Assembly: GCF_017349315.1 (NCBI RefSeq)
Contig: NZ_JAFMPP010000003.1
Span: 62,001 to 126,000 of the forward strand
Direction of reading: 5' to 3'
Origin: Jiella flava
GTDB taxonomy: Bacteria; Pseudomonadota; Alphaproteobacteria; Rhizobiales; Rhizobiaceae
DNA length: 64,000 bases
Shown here one piece after another: positions 17,151 to 26,999 of this stretch. Numbering within the stretch: the stretch's first letter is position 1; each line of letters starts with the position of its first letter. The notes under the pieces were generated by a model. The model worked only from the letters and a program-made list of their open reading frames with translations, searched no databases and had not been told where the DNA came from. A program made the position numbers and the translations under genes.

Positions 17151-20100
17151 ATGAGCGATACCAAGTCCGGCGACGACAAGACGCTCCATGTGAGCACGAA
17201 GAAGACCCTGAGCCTGAAGCCCCGCGCCGTCGAGCAGTCGACGGTGCGCCAGAATTTCAGCCACGGGCGCACCAAGAATGTCGTGGTCGAGACGAAGAAG
17301 CGGCGGATTCACAAGCCGGAGGAGACGCCGCAAAAGCCGGCCGTCGCCGGTGGCCCGAAGCCACGCGCTTCGGAGGTGGCGGAAACGCCCGCCGCATCGA
17401 CGCCGGCCACGGCCGCTCCGGCGACCCCAGCTGCGGTGACGCCAAGCGTGGCGCCGGCCCAGCCGCCGCTGAACACCGGCGGCAAGCCGAAGCCGATCGA
17501 GTTCGGTCCGAAGCCCGGCGAGAAGCCGGCCGCAGAGGCCGCACCCGCAGAGGCCGCGGCTGATGCTGCGCCGGCGCCGGCGGCCGAAGCCACGGCGGCG
17601 CCGGTCGTCGAGACCCAGGCTGCGCCGGCACTTGCCGCCGAGCCGCTTGCCGAGGCGCCGCTCGCCGAAGCGGCCGCGCCGAAGGCGGCCGTCCCGGCAC
17701 AGCCGCAGACGCCAGCGGCCCCTGCGGCTTCGGCCGCGCCGCAACGATCGGGCCAGGGCCAGCCGTCATCGGCGCCTCGAGGCCGCGAAGGCGGCCGTGA
17801 CGGCGGTCGCGATGGAGGCCGTGACGGCAATCGCGGGGGGCGTGATCAGCGTGGCGGCGATCGGGGCGCCAACCGTTCCGGCGGCCGCGACGATCGCAGA
17901 GGCGGCGCGCCTGCCGCCGGCAATGGCCAGCGCCAGCCCCGCGGTGCTGTGCTCTCCGATCTGTCGTCGCGGGAAATGGATGCCCGCCGCCGGGCCTTGG
18001 AGCTTGCCAAGCAGCGCGAGGCCGAGGCCCGCCGGATCTTCCAGGAGGAAGAAGCCCGCCGCATTGCCGAGGACGAGCGGCGCCGCGCCGAGCGCGAGGA
18101 ATCTGAACGCCGTCAGGCCGAGGAGCGGGCGCGTCTCGAGGCGGAGGCCGAAGCACGGCGCAAGGCCGAGAGTGATGCGGCCACCCGCCGCAGCAACAAG
18201 CCGACCGCCACGCCTGGCAAGGATGCCGCGCCGATTTCGCAGATCGATGCCGAGGTCGCGGCGGCGCGGGCCGAGCGCGGCGAGGGCCGTCGTCGTCCGG
18301 CCGGCGAAGACGAGGAGGGCGCGCGCCGCAGCGCCAGCAGCCCGCGGCGCAGCCCGCGCGGCGGTGCGGCCGGCGAGGCGCCGAAGCCGGCTCGCCCGGA
18401 TCGTGACGATGGTCGCCGCCGCGGCAAGCTGACGCTCGATAAGGCCTTGACCGCCGATGAGGGCGGTCGCAGCCGGTCGCTGTCGTCGATCCGTCGCCGG
18501 CAGGAAAAGTTCAAACGCTCGCAGCAAAGCCAGCCGCGAGAGAAGATTGCGCGCGAAGTGGTTATTCCAGAGACGATTACCATTCAGGAACTCGCCAACC
18601 GCATGTCGGAGCGGTCCGTCGACGTCATCAAGTTCCTCATGAAAGAGGGGCAGATGATGAAACCGGGCGACATCATCGATGCCGATCTCGCCGAGCTGAT
18701 CGCCACCGAATTCGGCCACACGGTCAACCGCGTGGCGGAGTCGGATGTCGAAGAAGGCATCTTCGGGGTCAAGGACAATCCGGAAAAGCTGCAGTCGCGT
18801 CCGCCGGTCGTCACCATCATGGGCCATGTCGACCACGGTAAGACCTCGCTGCTCGATGCGATCCGCCACACCAAGGTGGTGTCCGGCGAAGCCGGCGGCA
18901 TCACCCAGCATATCGGTGCCTATCAGGTCGAGCAGAATGGCCAGAAGATCTCGTTCATCGATACACCGGGCCACGCCGCCTTCACCGCGATGCGTGCCCG
19001 CGGCGCGCAGGCGACCGATATCGCCATTCTCGTCGTCGCCGCCGATGACAGCGTGATGCCGCAGACGATCGAATCGATCAATCACGCCAAGGCGGCCAAT
19101 GTGCCGATCGTGGTGGCGATCAATAAGATCGACAAGCCGAGCGCCGATCCGGCCAAGGTGCGCAACGCGCTCCTGCAGCACGAGGTGTTCGTCGAATCCA
19201 TGGGCGGCGAGGTTCTCGATGTCGAGGTCTCGGCGACCAAGGGCACCGGTCTCGACAAGCTGCTCGAAGCGGTTCTCCTGCAGGCCGAAATTCTCGATTT
19301 GAAGGCCGATCCGCAGCGCACCGCCGAGGGCGTCGTCATCGAGGCGCAGCTCGACAAGGGACGCGGCCCGGTCGCGACCGTCCTCGTCCAGACCGGCACG
19401 CTGAAGCAAGGCGACATCGTGGTGGCCGGCGACGAATGGGGCCGCGTGCGCGCCCTCGTCGACGACAAGGGCGCCCAGCTCAAGGACGCGCCCCCGTCGA
19501 TGCCGATCGAGATCCTCGGTATGCAAGGTACGCCCCAGGCCGGCGATCGCTTCGCCGTCGTCGAGAACGAGGCCAAGGCCCGCGAGATTTCGGAATACCG
19601 CCAGCGTCTCGCCCGCGAGAAGCAGGTGGCGAAGTCGGCCGGCCAGCGCGGCTCGCTCGAGCAGATGATGTCGCAGCTGCAGGACACCGGGCTGAAGCAG
19701 TTCCCGCTGCTCATCAAGGGCGATGTGCAGGGCTCGATCGAGGCGATCATCGGCTCGCTGGAGAAGATCTCCACCGACGAGGTTCGGGCGACCATCGTCC
19801 ATTCGGGCGCCGGCGCGATCACCGAGTCCGACATCTCGCTGGCGGCCGCCTCCAACGCCGCGATCATCGGGTTCAACGTCCGGGCCAACAAGCAGGCCCG
19901 CGAAGCGGCCGAGCGCGATGGAATCGAGATCCGCTACTACAACATCATCTACGACCTGGTGGATGACGTGAAGGATGCGATGTCGGGCCTCCTGTCGCCG
20001 GAGCGGCGCGAGACCTTCATCGGCAATGCCGAAATCCGCGAGGTGTTCAACATCACCAAGGTCGGCAAGGTTGCCGGCTGTCTCGTCACCGAGGGCGAGG

Positions 20101-20306
20101 TCGAACGCGGGGCCGGCGTGCGCCTCATCCGCGACGACGTCGTCATCCACGAGGGCACGCTCAAGACCCTCAAGCGCTTCAAGGACGAAGTGCAGAAGGT
20201 CCAGAGCGGTCAGGAATGCGGCATGGCGTTCGAGCGCTACGAGGATATTCGCCAGGGCGACGTCATCGAGTGCTTCCGCGTCGAACACGTCGCACGGACG
20301 CTGTAA
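17151..20306 (+). CDS. infB: Translation initiation factor IF-2
   Basis: GTPase that places initiator tRNA on the ribosome. 1051 aa, long because of an N-terminal half of Ala/Pro, Gly/Arg/Asp and Glu/Arg low-complexity segments (about residues 60-430), common in Hyphomicrobiales. The conserved part has the IF2-N domain ([20 protein letters not shown]), the G domain with P-loop [17 protein letters not shown] and NKID, then domains II-IV. The ATG at 17151 lies after a GGAAG-type ribosome site. In most relatives rbfA follows directly; here a 98-aa frame and a non-coding stretch intervene. Confidence 0.97.
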   Translation: MSDTKSGDDKTLHVSTKKTLSLKPRAVEQSTVRQNFSHGRTKNVVVETKKRRIHKPEETPQKPAVAGGPKPRASEVAETPAASTPATAAPATPAAVTPSVAPAQPPLNTGGKPKPIEFGPKPGEKPAAEAAPAEAAADAAPAPAAEATAAPVVETQAAPALAAEPLAEAPLAEAAAPKAAVPAQPQTPAAPAASAAPQRSGQGQPSSAPRGREGGRDGGRDGGRDGNRGGRDQRGGDRGANRSGGRDDRRGGAPAAGNGQRQPRGAVLSDLSSREMDARRRALELAKQREAEARRIFQEEEARRIAEDERRRAEREESERRQAEERARLEAEAEARRKAESDAATRRSNKPTATPGKDAAPISQIDAEVAAARAERGEGRRRPAGEDEEGARRSASSPRRSPRGGAAGEAPKPARPDRDDGRRRGKLTLDKALTADEGGRSRSLSSIRRRQEKFKRSQQSQPREKIAREVVIPETITIQELANRMSERSVDVIKFLMKEGQMMKPGDIIDADLAELIATEFGHTVNRVAESDVEEGIFGVKDNPEKLQSRPPVVTIMGHVDHGKTSLLDAIRHTKVVSGEAGGITQHIGAYQVEQNGQKISFIDTPGHAAFTAMRARGAQATDIAILVVAADDSVMPQTIESINHAKAANVPIVVAINKIDKPSADPAKVRNALLQHEVFVESMGGEVLDVEVSATKGTGLDKLLEAVLLQAEILDLKADPQRTAEGVVIEAQLDKGRGPVATVLVQTGTLKQGDIVVAGDEWGRVRALVDDKGAQLKDAPPSMPIEILGMQGTPQAGDRFAVVENEAKAREISEYRQRLAREKQVAKSAGQRGSLEQMMSQLQDTGLKQFPLLIKGDVQGSIEAIIGSLEKISTDEVRATIVHSGAGAITESDISLAAASNAAIIGFNVRANKQAREAAERDGIEIRYYNIIYDLVDDVKDAMSGLLSPERRETFIGNAEIREVFNITKVGKVAGCLVTEGEVERGAGVRLIRDDVVIHEGTLKTLKRFKDEVQKVQSGQECGMAFERYEDIRQGDVIECFRVEHVARTL

Positions 20307-20330
20307 GGTCAGCGGAAAGGGAGACGTTCG

Positions 20331-20627
20331 ATGGTTGGCGATGCAGCACGCGAGGATATGATTGGTGCTCGAAGCTTGATGACGCCCGAAGAGAAACTGT
20401 TTGCGGCGATGTTCGGCGAAACGACGCCCGAGGTCTCTCTGCAAGGAGCAAGAGAGAGCTCGGACGAGGCAGATCTTTTTGGTCAGCGTGAGCTTTGGAA
20501 TGCCTTGGACGCGATCTCCGAGAACCTCGAGCATCATGTCGCGAACTGGAACCTCGAACTCGACGAAATCGAGGAGGATCTTGCTCGTTCGATCGCGCCA
20601 GGGCGGCAGATCGAAGTTGTCGCCTGA
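20331..20627 (+). CDS. Hypothetical 98-aa acidic protein between infB and rbfA
   Basis: Unrecognised. ATG 20331 has a clear GGGAG ribosome site 24 bp after the infB stop, so it is probably co-transcribed with infB. The product is acidic (many Glu/Asp), predicted helical (LWNALDAISENLEHHV), with no signal peptide or membrane segment. Base composition is visibly lower in G+C than infB, which suggests a recent arrival. It lies in the 0.95-kb insertion that splits the usual infB-rbfA neighbourhood. Confidence 0.55.
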   Translation: MVGDAAREDMIGARSLMTPEEKLFAAMFGETTPEVSLQGARESSDEADLFGQRELWNALDAISENLEHHVANWNLELDEIEEDLARSIAPGRQIEVVA

Positions 20628-21256
20628 CGAGTGACGATGATGATGTGCCTTCAAAAAAGTTGGATGAGGTGACAACCTGAAAGGCAGCGCGAGATCGTAC
20701 CATTCGGTTTGCCGTCAATCTTTTCAATTGTGAAAAGCTGGTCGGACGCATCGTTCGTAATCAGAACGCCCATCAGAAACTTCTGAACGATCTTGATATC
20801 GCGTGGACCGTATCGAGGCACAGCAGGAAATCATCATACGGTTGTTGGAGCGTGACCTGAGGTCGTAGCCGAGCGTCTGCAGTTCCTCGTTTCTTGTCGC
20901 GCTGCAGCAGCGCTCCTCGACAGGTTATGCCACGGTGTCCGCAGCGAGCATGTTTGGACGAGGATGCTGTGTCCGAGGCGCGGATTCCTGCCAGCGACGA
21001 TCTCACCTCTATGGGTGCGACCAGCGGTCATTCCTCGCCGGCTTGATTCGCGTTCTTCCTGAACGATTCCGATTTTCGGGCCGATGCTGTAGGAACTGGC
21101 GCATAAGCACGGCCTGCGACATCGGTCACTGCGCCGGTCAGGAGCGGCTGCCGAGGCTCGATTTCGAGCGAGCCTGCGTCATTCTCTGATTGAACGATAA
21201 GCCCTCTGGCCGCATTCGGCGCCTCGGGGCGCCGAGACAAAGCAAGGGGTGCCATC
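20628..21256. other. Non-coding insertion between infB and rbfA
   Basis: About 630 bp with lower G+C than its surroundings and no recognisable gene; short frames on both strands match nothing I know. It contains a half copy of the dispersed repeat (21061-21092) and, just before rbfA, a small hairpin CGGCGCC-TCGG-GGCGCCG (21217-21234). It looks like inserted or decayed DNA. Confidence 0.6.
21061..21092 (+). repeat. Dispersed palindromic intergenic element, copy C (partial)
   Basis: Only the right half is present: CGATTCCGATTTTCGGGCC followed by GATGCTGTAG, matching the right part of copies B and D. The left palindrome arm and the ACAAAG block are missing, so this copy is truncated. Confidence 0.75.
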
Positions 21257-21694
21257 ATGGCCCGCTCATCTTCATCCGCGCCTTCGCAGCGCATGCTGTC
21301 GGTCGGCGAAAAGGTTCGACACGCGTTAACGGAGATTTTCCAGCGCGGCGAAATCCGCGATCCGCTGCTCGAGCGCGCCGTGGTCTCGGTCTCCGAGGTG
21401 CGGATGTCGCCGGATCTGAAGATCGCGACGGCCTATGTCACCGTCCTCGGCCAGGACGCCGCCGACCCCTTTGTCGCCGCCCTCAACAAGAATGCCCGCT
21501 TCATCCGCGGCCGCCTGACCCCGGCGCTGAGGGGGATGAAATACATGCCCGAGGTTAGGTTTCGCCCCGACACCTCGTTCGACAATTTCGCCCGCATCGA
21601 TGCGCTGTTGAAGTCGCCAGAGGTCCAGCGCGACCTCGATCCCGACGAGGACGGCGAAGCGCGGGCGGGCGACGACAATGGAGACAACGACTGA
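21257..21694 (+). CDS. rbfA: 30S ribosome-binding factor A
   Basis: Small KH-like protein for 16S rRNA 5'-end maturation and cold adaptation. 145 aa. Visible family features: [20 protein letters not shown] at the N-terminus, [19 protein letters not shown], the [20 protein letters not shown]-type region (residues about 76-95) and a [10 protein letters not shown] end, followed by an acidic tail. ATG 21257 lies after a weak GGGG site. The stop overlaps the truB ATG (TGATG), giving translational coupling. Confidence 0.95.
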   Translation: MARSSSSAPSQRMLSVGEKVRHALTEIFQRGEIRDPLLERAVVSVSEVRMSPDLKIATAYVTVLGQDAADPFVAALNKNARFIRGRLTPALRGMKYMPEVRFRPDTSFDNFARIDALLKSPEVQRDLDPDEDGEARAGDDNGDND

Positions 21695-22680
21695 TGGCGC
21701 GGCGCGGCAAGAAGCCGAAAGGACGGCCGGTGAATGGCTGGATGGTGCTCGACAAGCCGAAGGGCATGGGCTCGACCGATGCGGTGAGCAAGCTGAAATG
21801 GCTGTATTTCGCCCAGAAGGCGGGCCACGCCGGAACCCTCGATCCGCTGGCCTCCGGCATGCTGCCGATCGCGTTCGGCGATGCGACGAAGACCGTGCCC
21901 TTCATCATGGACGGGCGCAAGGTCTATCGCTTTGCCGTGCGCTGGGGCGCCGAGACAACCACCGACGACACCGAGGGCCCGGTGACCAAGACCTCCGAGC
22001 TGCGGCCGAACCGGGCCGCGATCGAAGCGATTTTGCCGAATTATGTCGGCGAGATCACCCAGGTGCCGCCGGCCTTTTCGGCGATCAAGATCGGCGGCGA
22101 GCGGGCCTATGATCTGGCCCGCGACGGCGAGGTGGTGGAGATGGCGCCGCGTACCGTCGAGGTGGTGCGGCTCGACATCGTCGAGGAGCCGGATGGCGAG
22201 ACGACGGTGTTCGAGGCCGAATGCGGCAAGGGCACCTATGTGCGGGCGATCGCTCGTGACCTCGGCCGCGACCTCGGCTGCTTCGGCCATGTCGTCGATC
22301 TGCGGCGGATCTCGGTCGGAGCCTTTGCGGAAGACGACATGGTGCCGCTGGACGAGTTGCTCGAGGCGGCCGAAGAGGGGCGCGAGACGCTGGACGCCGA
22401 GGCGGTCGAGGCCGGGGTGAAGGCCCGCGTCGTCGATTTCAAGCCGCTCGATGAGTATCTGGTGCCGGCCGAGACCGCACTGGCCGATCTTTACGAGGTG
22501 ATGCTCTCGGACGAGCAGGCGAGCCGCGTGCTCTCCGGCAATCCGGTGATCCTCAGAGGCCGCGACGCGCCGGTCTTTTGCGAGGAGGCGTTCGCCACCG
22601 GCCACGGCCGGCTGATCGCGCTCGGGGCGATCGAAGAGGGCTCGTTCAAGCCGAAGCGGGTGTTTGGCGGCCGCGGGTGA
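21694..22680 (+). CDS. truB: tRNA pseudouridine(55) synthase TruB
   Basis: Makes pseudouridine 55 in the T-loop of tRNAs. 328 aa. N-terminal [19 protein letters not shown], catalytic Asp in [15 protein letters not shown], and [16 protein letters not shown] in the core, with a C-terminal PUA-like domain. It overlaps rbfA by 1 bp of the ATG. In many related genomes rpsO and pnp follow; here the next gene is corA. Confidence 0.96.
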   Translation: MARRGKKPKGRPVNGWMVLDKPKGMGSTDAVSKLKWLYFAQKAGHAGTLDPLASGMLPIAFGDATKTVPFIMDGRKVYRFAVRWGAETTTDDTEGPVTKTSELRPNRAAIEAILPNYVGEITQVPPAFSAIKIGGERAYDLARDGEVVEMAPRTVEVVRLDIVEEPDGETTVFEAECGKGTYVRAIARDLGRDLGCFGHVVDLRRISVGAFAEDDMVPLDELLEAAEEGRETLDAEAVEAGVKARVVDFKPLDEYLVPAETALADLYEVMLSDEQASRVLSGNPVILRGRDAPVFCEEAFATGHGRLIALGAIEEGSFKPKRVFGGRG

Positions 22681-22847
22681 CCGAATGGCCGCTCCGGCAT
22701 CCCTCGTGCTGCATTCGCCAGGGCGCAGGCCGTTTTCAGTTGCGGCACCGTCATGGGTGTTGGAACCTCTGCGCCGCCTGTCCCTTCTTCGTCCCGGAAT
22801 GAGCTTCGACTTGTCCGACGGATAAACGGATAGAACCGGCGCGCCGC

Positions 22848-23936
22848 ATGATTGATCTGACCGGCCACAACAAGCGCAAGCGCAAACGCGAGGCCGCCAA
22901 GCGATCGGCGATCGGCGCGCCGCCCGGGCAACTCGTTGCTGATCCGCAGGCCTCCCAGTCGCGCCTGACGGCGATCGGCCTCGGCGATGGCGCGGCCAAG
23001 CGCCTCGAGGGCTGCACACTGGTCGAAGCGCTGGCGCTGCGCGAGACCTGTCCGAAGCTCTGGCTCGACTGTACCGGTCTCGCCGACATCGCCTTGGTCG
23101 AGCAGATCGGCGCGGCCTTCGGCCTGCATCCGCTGGCGCTCGAAGACGTGGTCAACACCGATCAGCGGCCGAAATGCGAGGTTTATGAGACCTACGCCTT
23201 CGTCGTCTTGCGCATGCTGGCCGGCGGAGAGGGCGAGCAGCTCGCCTTGTTCTTCGGCACCGGCTTCGTCGTCACCTTCCAGGAACGGGCGGGCGACGCC
23301 TTCGCGCCGGTGCGCAAGCGGATCGACAAGGGCGCCCCCCGCCTGTCCAGCGGCGGAGCGGACTATCTCGCCTATGCGTTGATCGACGCGGTGGTCGACG
23401 CCTATTTCCCGGTGGTCGATGGCCATGGGACGCGGCTCGACACGATCGAGGACGCGATCTTCGGCGACATCGACGCCGTTCAGGTGCCCGAGCTTCACGC
23501 CATGCGGCGCGAGCTCTTCGTCATGCGCCGCTATCTGCGGCCGACCCGCGACGCCTTGAGCGCGATCCTGCGCCTCGACCGGCCGTTTCTCACCACCGAG
23601 ACCAAGATCTACTTCGCCGACGTCCAGGATCATTGCGACCAGCTGGTCGACCTCAACGACACCTATCGCGAAACGGCAAGCGGGCTGATCGATCTGCATA
23701 TGACCTTGTCGGCCGCCAAGACCAATGAGGTGATCAATCTTTTGACCATCGTCTCGACGATTTTCATCCCCTTGAGCTTTCTGGCCGGTGTCTGGGGCAT
23801 GAATTTCGATCCGAGCAAATCGGTCTGGAACATGCCGCTCACCCAGTCGCCGATCGGCTATCCAATCGCGCTGACGATGATGGCGGTGATCGCCGGCGGT
23901 CTCTTGCTGTTCTTCCGCAGGAAGCGCTGGATCTGA
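22848..23936 (+). CDS. CorA-family divalent-cation transporter
   Basis: Pentameric Mg2+/Co2+ (or Zn2+, as in ZntB) channel of the inner membrane. 362 aa: a basic N-terminal 20 residues, a soluble funnel domain with the long helix (about residues 240-300), two C-terminal membrane helices and between them the selectivity motif Y/W-G-M-N (V-W-G-M-N-F). It ends with the basic cluster F-R-R-K-R-W. It is alone in its orientation block, 167 bp after truB. The transported metal cannot be told from the motif alone. Confidence 0.93.
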   Translation: MIDLTGHNKRKRKREAAKRSAIGAPPGQLVADPQASQSRLTAIGLGDGAAKRLEGCTLVEALALRETCPKLWLDCTGLADIALVEQIGAAFGLHPLALEDVVNTDQRPKCEVYETYAFVVLRMLAGGEGEQLALFFGTGFVVTFQERAGDAFAPVRKRIDKGAPRLSSGGADYLAYALIDAVVDAYFPVVDGHGTRLDTIEDAIFGDIDAVQVPELHAMRRELFVMRRYLRPTRDALSAILRLDRPFLTTETKIYFADVQDHCDQLVDLNDTYRETASGLIDLHMTLSAAKTNEVINLLTIVSTIFIPLSFLAGVWGMNFDPSKSVWNMPLTQSPIGYPIALTMMAVIAGGLLLFFRRKRWI

Positions 23937-23986
23937 GCCGGCAAGGTTTCCGCCTGCTATCGTCATGCGACCTGGATCGTCCCACC

Positions 23987-24952
23987 ATGCTGAGCCCCGA
24001 CGCCCAAACCGTTCTCGACGATCTCGCCCGCAAGAAGGCGGTGCAGGTCGAGCCCCGCGATCCAGCCCAGACATTGGCTCAGGCGCGGGCGATGACCGGC
24101 TCGCTTGCCGACTATTCCGGTGAGCCGCCCGCCGACATCCGCAGCGAAATGATCGAGGTCGATGGCCCCGTCGGGCCGATCCCGGTGCGTCTCTATCGGC
24201 CCGCTGATGGCGGCCGGGCGATGCTCGTCTGGTATCACGGCGGCGGGGCGATGGCCGGTTCGCTCGCCAGTCACGACGTTGCGATGCGTCAGCTGACGCA
24301 GGCGACCGGCCGCCTCGTCGCTTCGATCGACTATCGTCTTGCCCCTGAACATATTTCGCCGGCACCGCAGGAGGACTGCATCGCCGCCACGAAAGCCCTG
24401 ATGGCGAAGGCCAAGGATTTCGGCTGCGATCCGGCGCGGGTTGCGATCGGCGGCGACTCCATCGGCGGGCTGTTTGCCGCCGTCGTTGCCCTGTCGCTTC
24501 GCGATGCCAGCGCGGCCCTGCCGGCCGCGCTGGTGATGCTCTATCCGAACACCGATCTGCGGCCGGATCGGCCCTTCGCTTCGCTGAAGACCGAGTCCGG
24601 CCATGTCATGACCGAGGCATCGCTCGCCTATGAGAACGGGCTGTTCGTCCCCGATCCGGCGGCGCGCGCAAGGCCCGAGGTCTCGCCACTTCTGGCGCCG
24701 GATCTATCGGGCCTGCCGGCGACGCTGATCGTGACCTGCGAGCATGATCCGTTGCGCGACGAGGGCGAGGCCTTCGCGGCGCGGCTGATCGAGGCCGGCA
24801 TCGCGGTCGAGGCACGGCGTATCGACGGAACGATCCACGGGATTTTGCAAATGGCCGGTTGGATCCAGGCCGGATCGCATCTCAGACTCGCAATTTCAGA
24901 ATTTCTCGCGCGCTCATGTCACGAAAGCCCGCTCTCTTGTTCGATGCCGTAA
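23987..24952 (+). CDS. Alpha/beta hydrolase, hormone-sensitive-lipase family esterase
   Basis: 321-aa cytoplasmic carboxylesterase/lipase-type enzyme. It has the HSL oxyanion-hole motif HGGG (84-87), the nucleophile elbow G-G-D-S-I-G-G with Ser158, the Asp in T-C-E-H-D-P-L and the His in G-T-I-H-G. Start ATG 23987; no signal peptide. It lies 50 bp after corA with no functional link seen. The last 10-20 residues after the catalytic His look unlike the family and could be a read-out into flanking sequence. Natural substrate unknown. Confidence 0.88.
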   Translation: MLSPDAQTVLDDLARKKAVQVEPRDPAQTLAQARAMTGSLADYSGEPPADIRSEMIEVDGPVGPIPVRLYRPADGGRAMLVWYHGGGAMAGSLASHDVAMRQLTQATGRLVASIDYRLAPEHISPAPQEDCIAATKALMAKAKDFGCDPARVAIGGDSIGGLFAAVVALSLRDASAALPAALVMLYPNTDLRPDRPFASLKTESGHVMTEASLAYENGLFVPDPAARARPEVSPLLAPDLSGLPATLIVTCEHDPLRDEGEAFAARLIEAGIAVEARRIDGTIHGILQMAGWIQAGSHLRLAISEFLARSCHESPLSCSMP

Positions 24953-25319
24953 GGTCGTAATGATTGACTATCGATAGATATTTTCGTGAAAGCGGCCGAA
25001 ACCAAAGTTTGACTGTCAGACATTTCGTTTTGAAGCGACGGATTACGAGTTCTTCCCGTCCTTCCTATTTGACCGTGTACAATGCCGGTGCGTCGCCGAT
25101 CGCCTGGTCGGCCCCGCTTGCCCATCCGCTGGACCTTGGTCGCTCGGGTGCGGATCCCTTTGAATTGATGTTTGCCGGAATCGCGCGCGCAGCTCGCGGC
25201 TCAGCGCCACGACGGTTGCGCTGTCACCGGGCGGTCCCAACGTCGCTTGGATGGGGTGACGCTCGGGCGGGGAGAGACGGCGCCTCGTCTTGTTGCTAAG
25301 TGCCTAATAAGACATCATT
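24953..25319. other. Non-coding stretch upstream of glnK
   Basis: No gene recognised between the esterase and the glnK control region; the G+C content falls, especially toward 25300-25350. Short frames here have no family features. Confidence 0.5.
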
Positions 25320-25336
25320 TGCTTATAAATTAAGCA
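25320..25336. promoter_or_regulatory. Possible NtrC binding site (TGC-N11-GCA)
   Basis: TGC and GCA separated by 11 AT-rich bases fit the outer half-sites of the NtrC consensus (TGCACC-N5-GGTGCA), about 97 bp before the sigma-54-like promoter of glnK, a normal enhancer distance. Inner positions do not match, so this is weak. Confidence 0.3.
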
Positions 25337-25431
25337 GATATCCGAAGAAAAATGCCGTTACCGTCGTGATTGACGGTCGGCCGAACCCGCAAATCCGGCA
25401 TTTTATCAAGGCAGCGTGCCTGATGCGGCAT

Positions 25432-25448
25432 TTGGCACGCTCCTTGAA
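25432..25448 (+). promoter_or_regulatory. Sigma-54 (RpoN)-type promoter of glnK
   Basis: TTGGCACG-CTCC-TTGAA matches the -24/-12 consensus YTGGCACG-N4-TTGCW in sequence and spacing, with one change in the -12 GC (GA here). It lies about 97 bp before the glnK ATG. Control of glnK-amtB by NtrC and RpoN under nitrogen limitation is the rule in proteobacteria. Confidence 0.68.
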
Positions 25449-25544
25449 TCTAGAGCTATCGTTACCGTCCGGATGGTTCGTCCGTCACGGAAAGCGGTTC
25501 AACACGGCGTCGACGCGCGATGCCGCCCAAGATTCGAGGTGAAC

Positions 25545-25883
25545 ATGAAAATCGTGATGGCGATCATCAAGCCATTCAAGCTGGATGAAGTTCGCGAGGC
25601 GCTGACCGGCGTCGGGATTCAGGGGCTGACCGTCACCGAGGTCAAGGGCTACGGCCGCCAGAAAGGGCATACGGAGATCTATCGCGGCACCGAATACGCG
25701 GTGAGCTTTCTGCCCAAGCTGAAGATCGAGGTCGCGGTGCCGGTGGACATGGTCGACCAGGCGGTCGACGCGATCCAGCAGGCGGCGAAGACCGGACAGA
25801 TCGGCGACGGCAAGATCTTCGTCTTCGGCATCGACCAGGCGGTGCGGATCCGGACCGGAGAGACCGACGCCAACGCGCTTTGA
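25545..25883 (+). CDS. glnK: Nitrogen regulatory protein P-II (GlnK)
   Basis: Trimeric signal protein that reads 2-oxoglutarate, ATP/ADP and, through uridylylation by GlnD, glutamine. 112 aa, exact family length: start M-K-I-V-M-A-I-I-K-P-F-K-L, T-loop with Tyr51 (EIYRGTEY, the uridylylation site), and the C-terminal signature T-G-Q-I-G-D-G-K-I-F. ATG 25545 has GAGGTG before it. It is followed by an amtB fragment, which marks it as the amtB-linked paralogue (GlnK) rather than GlnB. The amtB partner is truncated, so the usual GlnK-AmtB membrane complex cannot form from this locus. Confidence 0.96.
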   Translation: MKIVMAIIKPFKLDEVREALTGVGIQGLTVTEVKGYGRQKGHTEIYRGTEYAVSFLPKLKIEVAVPVDMVDQAVDAIQQAAKTGQIGDGKIFVFGIDQAVRIRTGETDANAL

Positions 25884-25913
25884 CGTTCGACAGATCAGGA
25901 GAACCACCGACTG

Positions 25914-26183
25914 TTGGCATTCAAGACAGTGATGTTTGCCGCCGGCCTCACAGCCGGTCTGGCCGCGACAGCGGTCCTGGTTCAGGATGTTGCACCGGCG
26001 GCTGCCGAGACTGTGGGGTCAAGCGCCCCAGCTGCCGCTTCCGGCGCATCAAGCCCTGAAGTTGCCTTTCTCTTCAACACTTTGCTCTTTCTCATCGGTG
26101 GCTTTCTCGTCTGGTGGATGGCGGCCGGCTTTGCTCTGCTCGAAGCCGGTCTCGTCCGCTCCAGGGCCGTTTCCATGCAATGA
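25914..26183 (+). pseudogene. amtB: Truncated ammonium transporter amtB (first membrane segment only)
   Basis: The frame after glnK (TTG 25914, with AGGAG upstream) encodes a signal-like N-terminus, an Ala/Ser-rich linker and the first Amt membrane helix, with the family sequence F-L-F-N-T-L-L-F-L-I-G-G-F-L-V-W-W and E-A-G-L-V-R-S-R. It stops after 89 codons where Amt proteins continue for about 300-400 more residues and some ten further helices. The break is next to a decayed IS4-family transposase, and no further amt sequence appears downstream. Complete loss of function at this locus is expected; another amt elsewhere in the genome is possible. Confidence 0.82.
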
Positions 26184-26700
26184 CGCATGACTCAAGCGGC
26201 ATGGAATGTCCTGCCACTGAGTTTTCCTCCACCTTGGATTAGATCCGCCCTGCGTCCTATCGGGCGCGACAGTGCGCGACTCAGCGATTTTGCGGGAGTT
26301 TTGGGCATGTTCTGAGCCATGCTTGGGTTGCCTTTCGGGGTCGTTAAAGAGCGATCTCCTGAGGGTGTCGAGGCCGAGGCGGAATCATGACTTTTCGCGT
26401 CTGCCGTGTGCCTTTGGTTTGATGGCTTTTTTGCCCATGAGGTCGGTGGCGCATCGATAGGCCCAGACGAGTGCGAGAATGAGGACGCCGAGCAGCGTTG
26501 CGAGCTTGTCTGGAGCAGTAAGTGAGGCGGGTGTCTTCGAGGTTGAAGCCGCGCCGCTTGAGGTCGGCGAAGAGGCACTCGATGCCCCAGCGCTTGCGAT
26601 AGGTGCGCAAGGCTCTTTCGCCCTGGCCCGTGTTGGTAGCGACGATCAGCCACTCGTCGTCAGGAAGGCGCTTGGCGGCGATGGTGGTTTGATGCCGGTC
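26184..26700 (-). mobile_element. IS4-family transposase remnant (C-terminal part, frameshifted)
   Basis: On the minus strand, 26521-26690 reads L-P-D-D-E-W-L-I-V-A-T-N-T-G-Q-G, then Y-R-K-R-W-G-I-E-C-L-F-A-D-L-K, the IS4 signature Y-x2-R-x3-E-x6-K around the last catalytic Glu, then G-F-N-L-E-D-T-R-L-T. A small frame change follows, and the other frame continues A-P-D-K-L-A-T-L-L-G-V-L-I, with a further in-frame stop before F-R-L-G-L-D-T-L. The N-terminal half with the first two catalytic Asp residues is absent. Terminal inverted repeats and a target duplication could not be found. It abuts the amtB break point. Confidence 0.8.
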
Positions 26701-26757
26701 TCAGGCAGGCTAGCTTTGAAAGGACGGCCCGCGCGGTGGCGGCGTAATAGAGCGCCC

Positions 26758-26854
26758 TGCATCCGATCGGACGCAGAAAGGTCGCTCCAACCCTTTGAGT
26801 CGACGCATCGTGCTTTGCCGAAAATCGATTCCAATTTTCAGGCCGATGCTGTAG
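26758..26854 (+). repeat. Dispersed palindromic intergenic element, copy D
   Basis: TGCATCC-gatc-GGACGCAGAAAGGTCGC, spacer, AGTCGACGCATCGTGCTTTGCC, then GAAAATCGATTCCAATTTTC and GGCCGATGCTGTAG. All blocks of the family are present with a few changes in the palindrome. It lies 60 bp from the end of the IS4 remnant and before the ankyrin gene. Confidence 0.82.
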
Positions 26855-26999
26855 CGCGCCGCTGGATGAAGGATCGGCGGCAGGTCAGTTTGCGCCAAGG
26901 AGCCTTTTCCGCGATCAATCCGCTTCCGCAAAGTTATGCGGTCTCGCCGCCGCTACTCGGCCAGTTTTCCTGAAATTTGATCGAAAGGGAACGAACGGG

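Noticed and set aside
17766-20675. 969-aa open frame on the minus strand
   Set aside because: Antisense to infB; residue composition is that of a mirror frame, with no motifs.
20773-21006. 77-aa minus-strand frame between infB and rbfA
   Set aside because: No resemblance, no ribosome site, and lies in what looks like decayed DNA.
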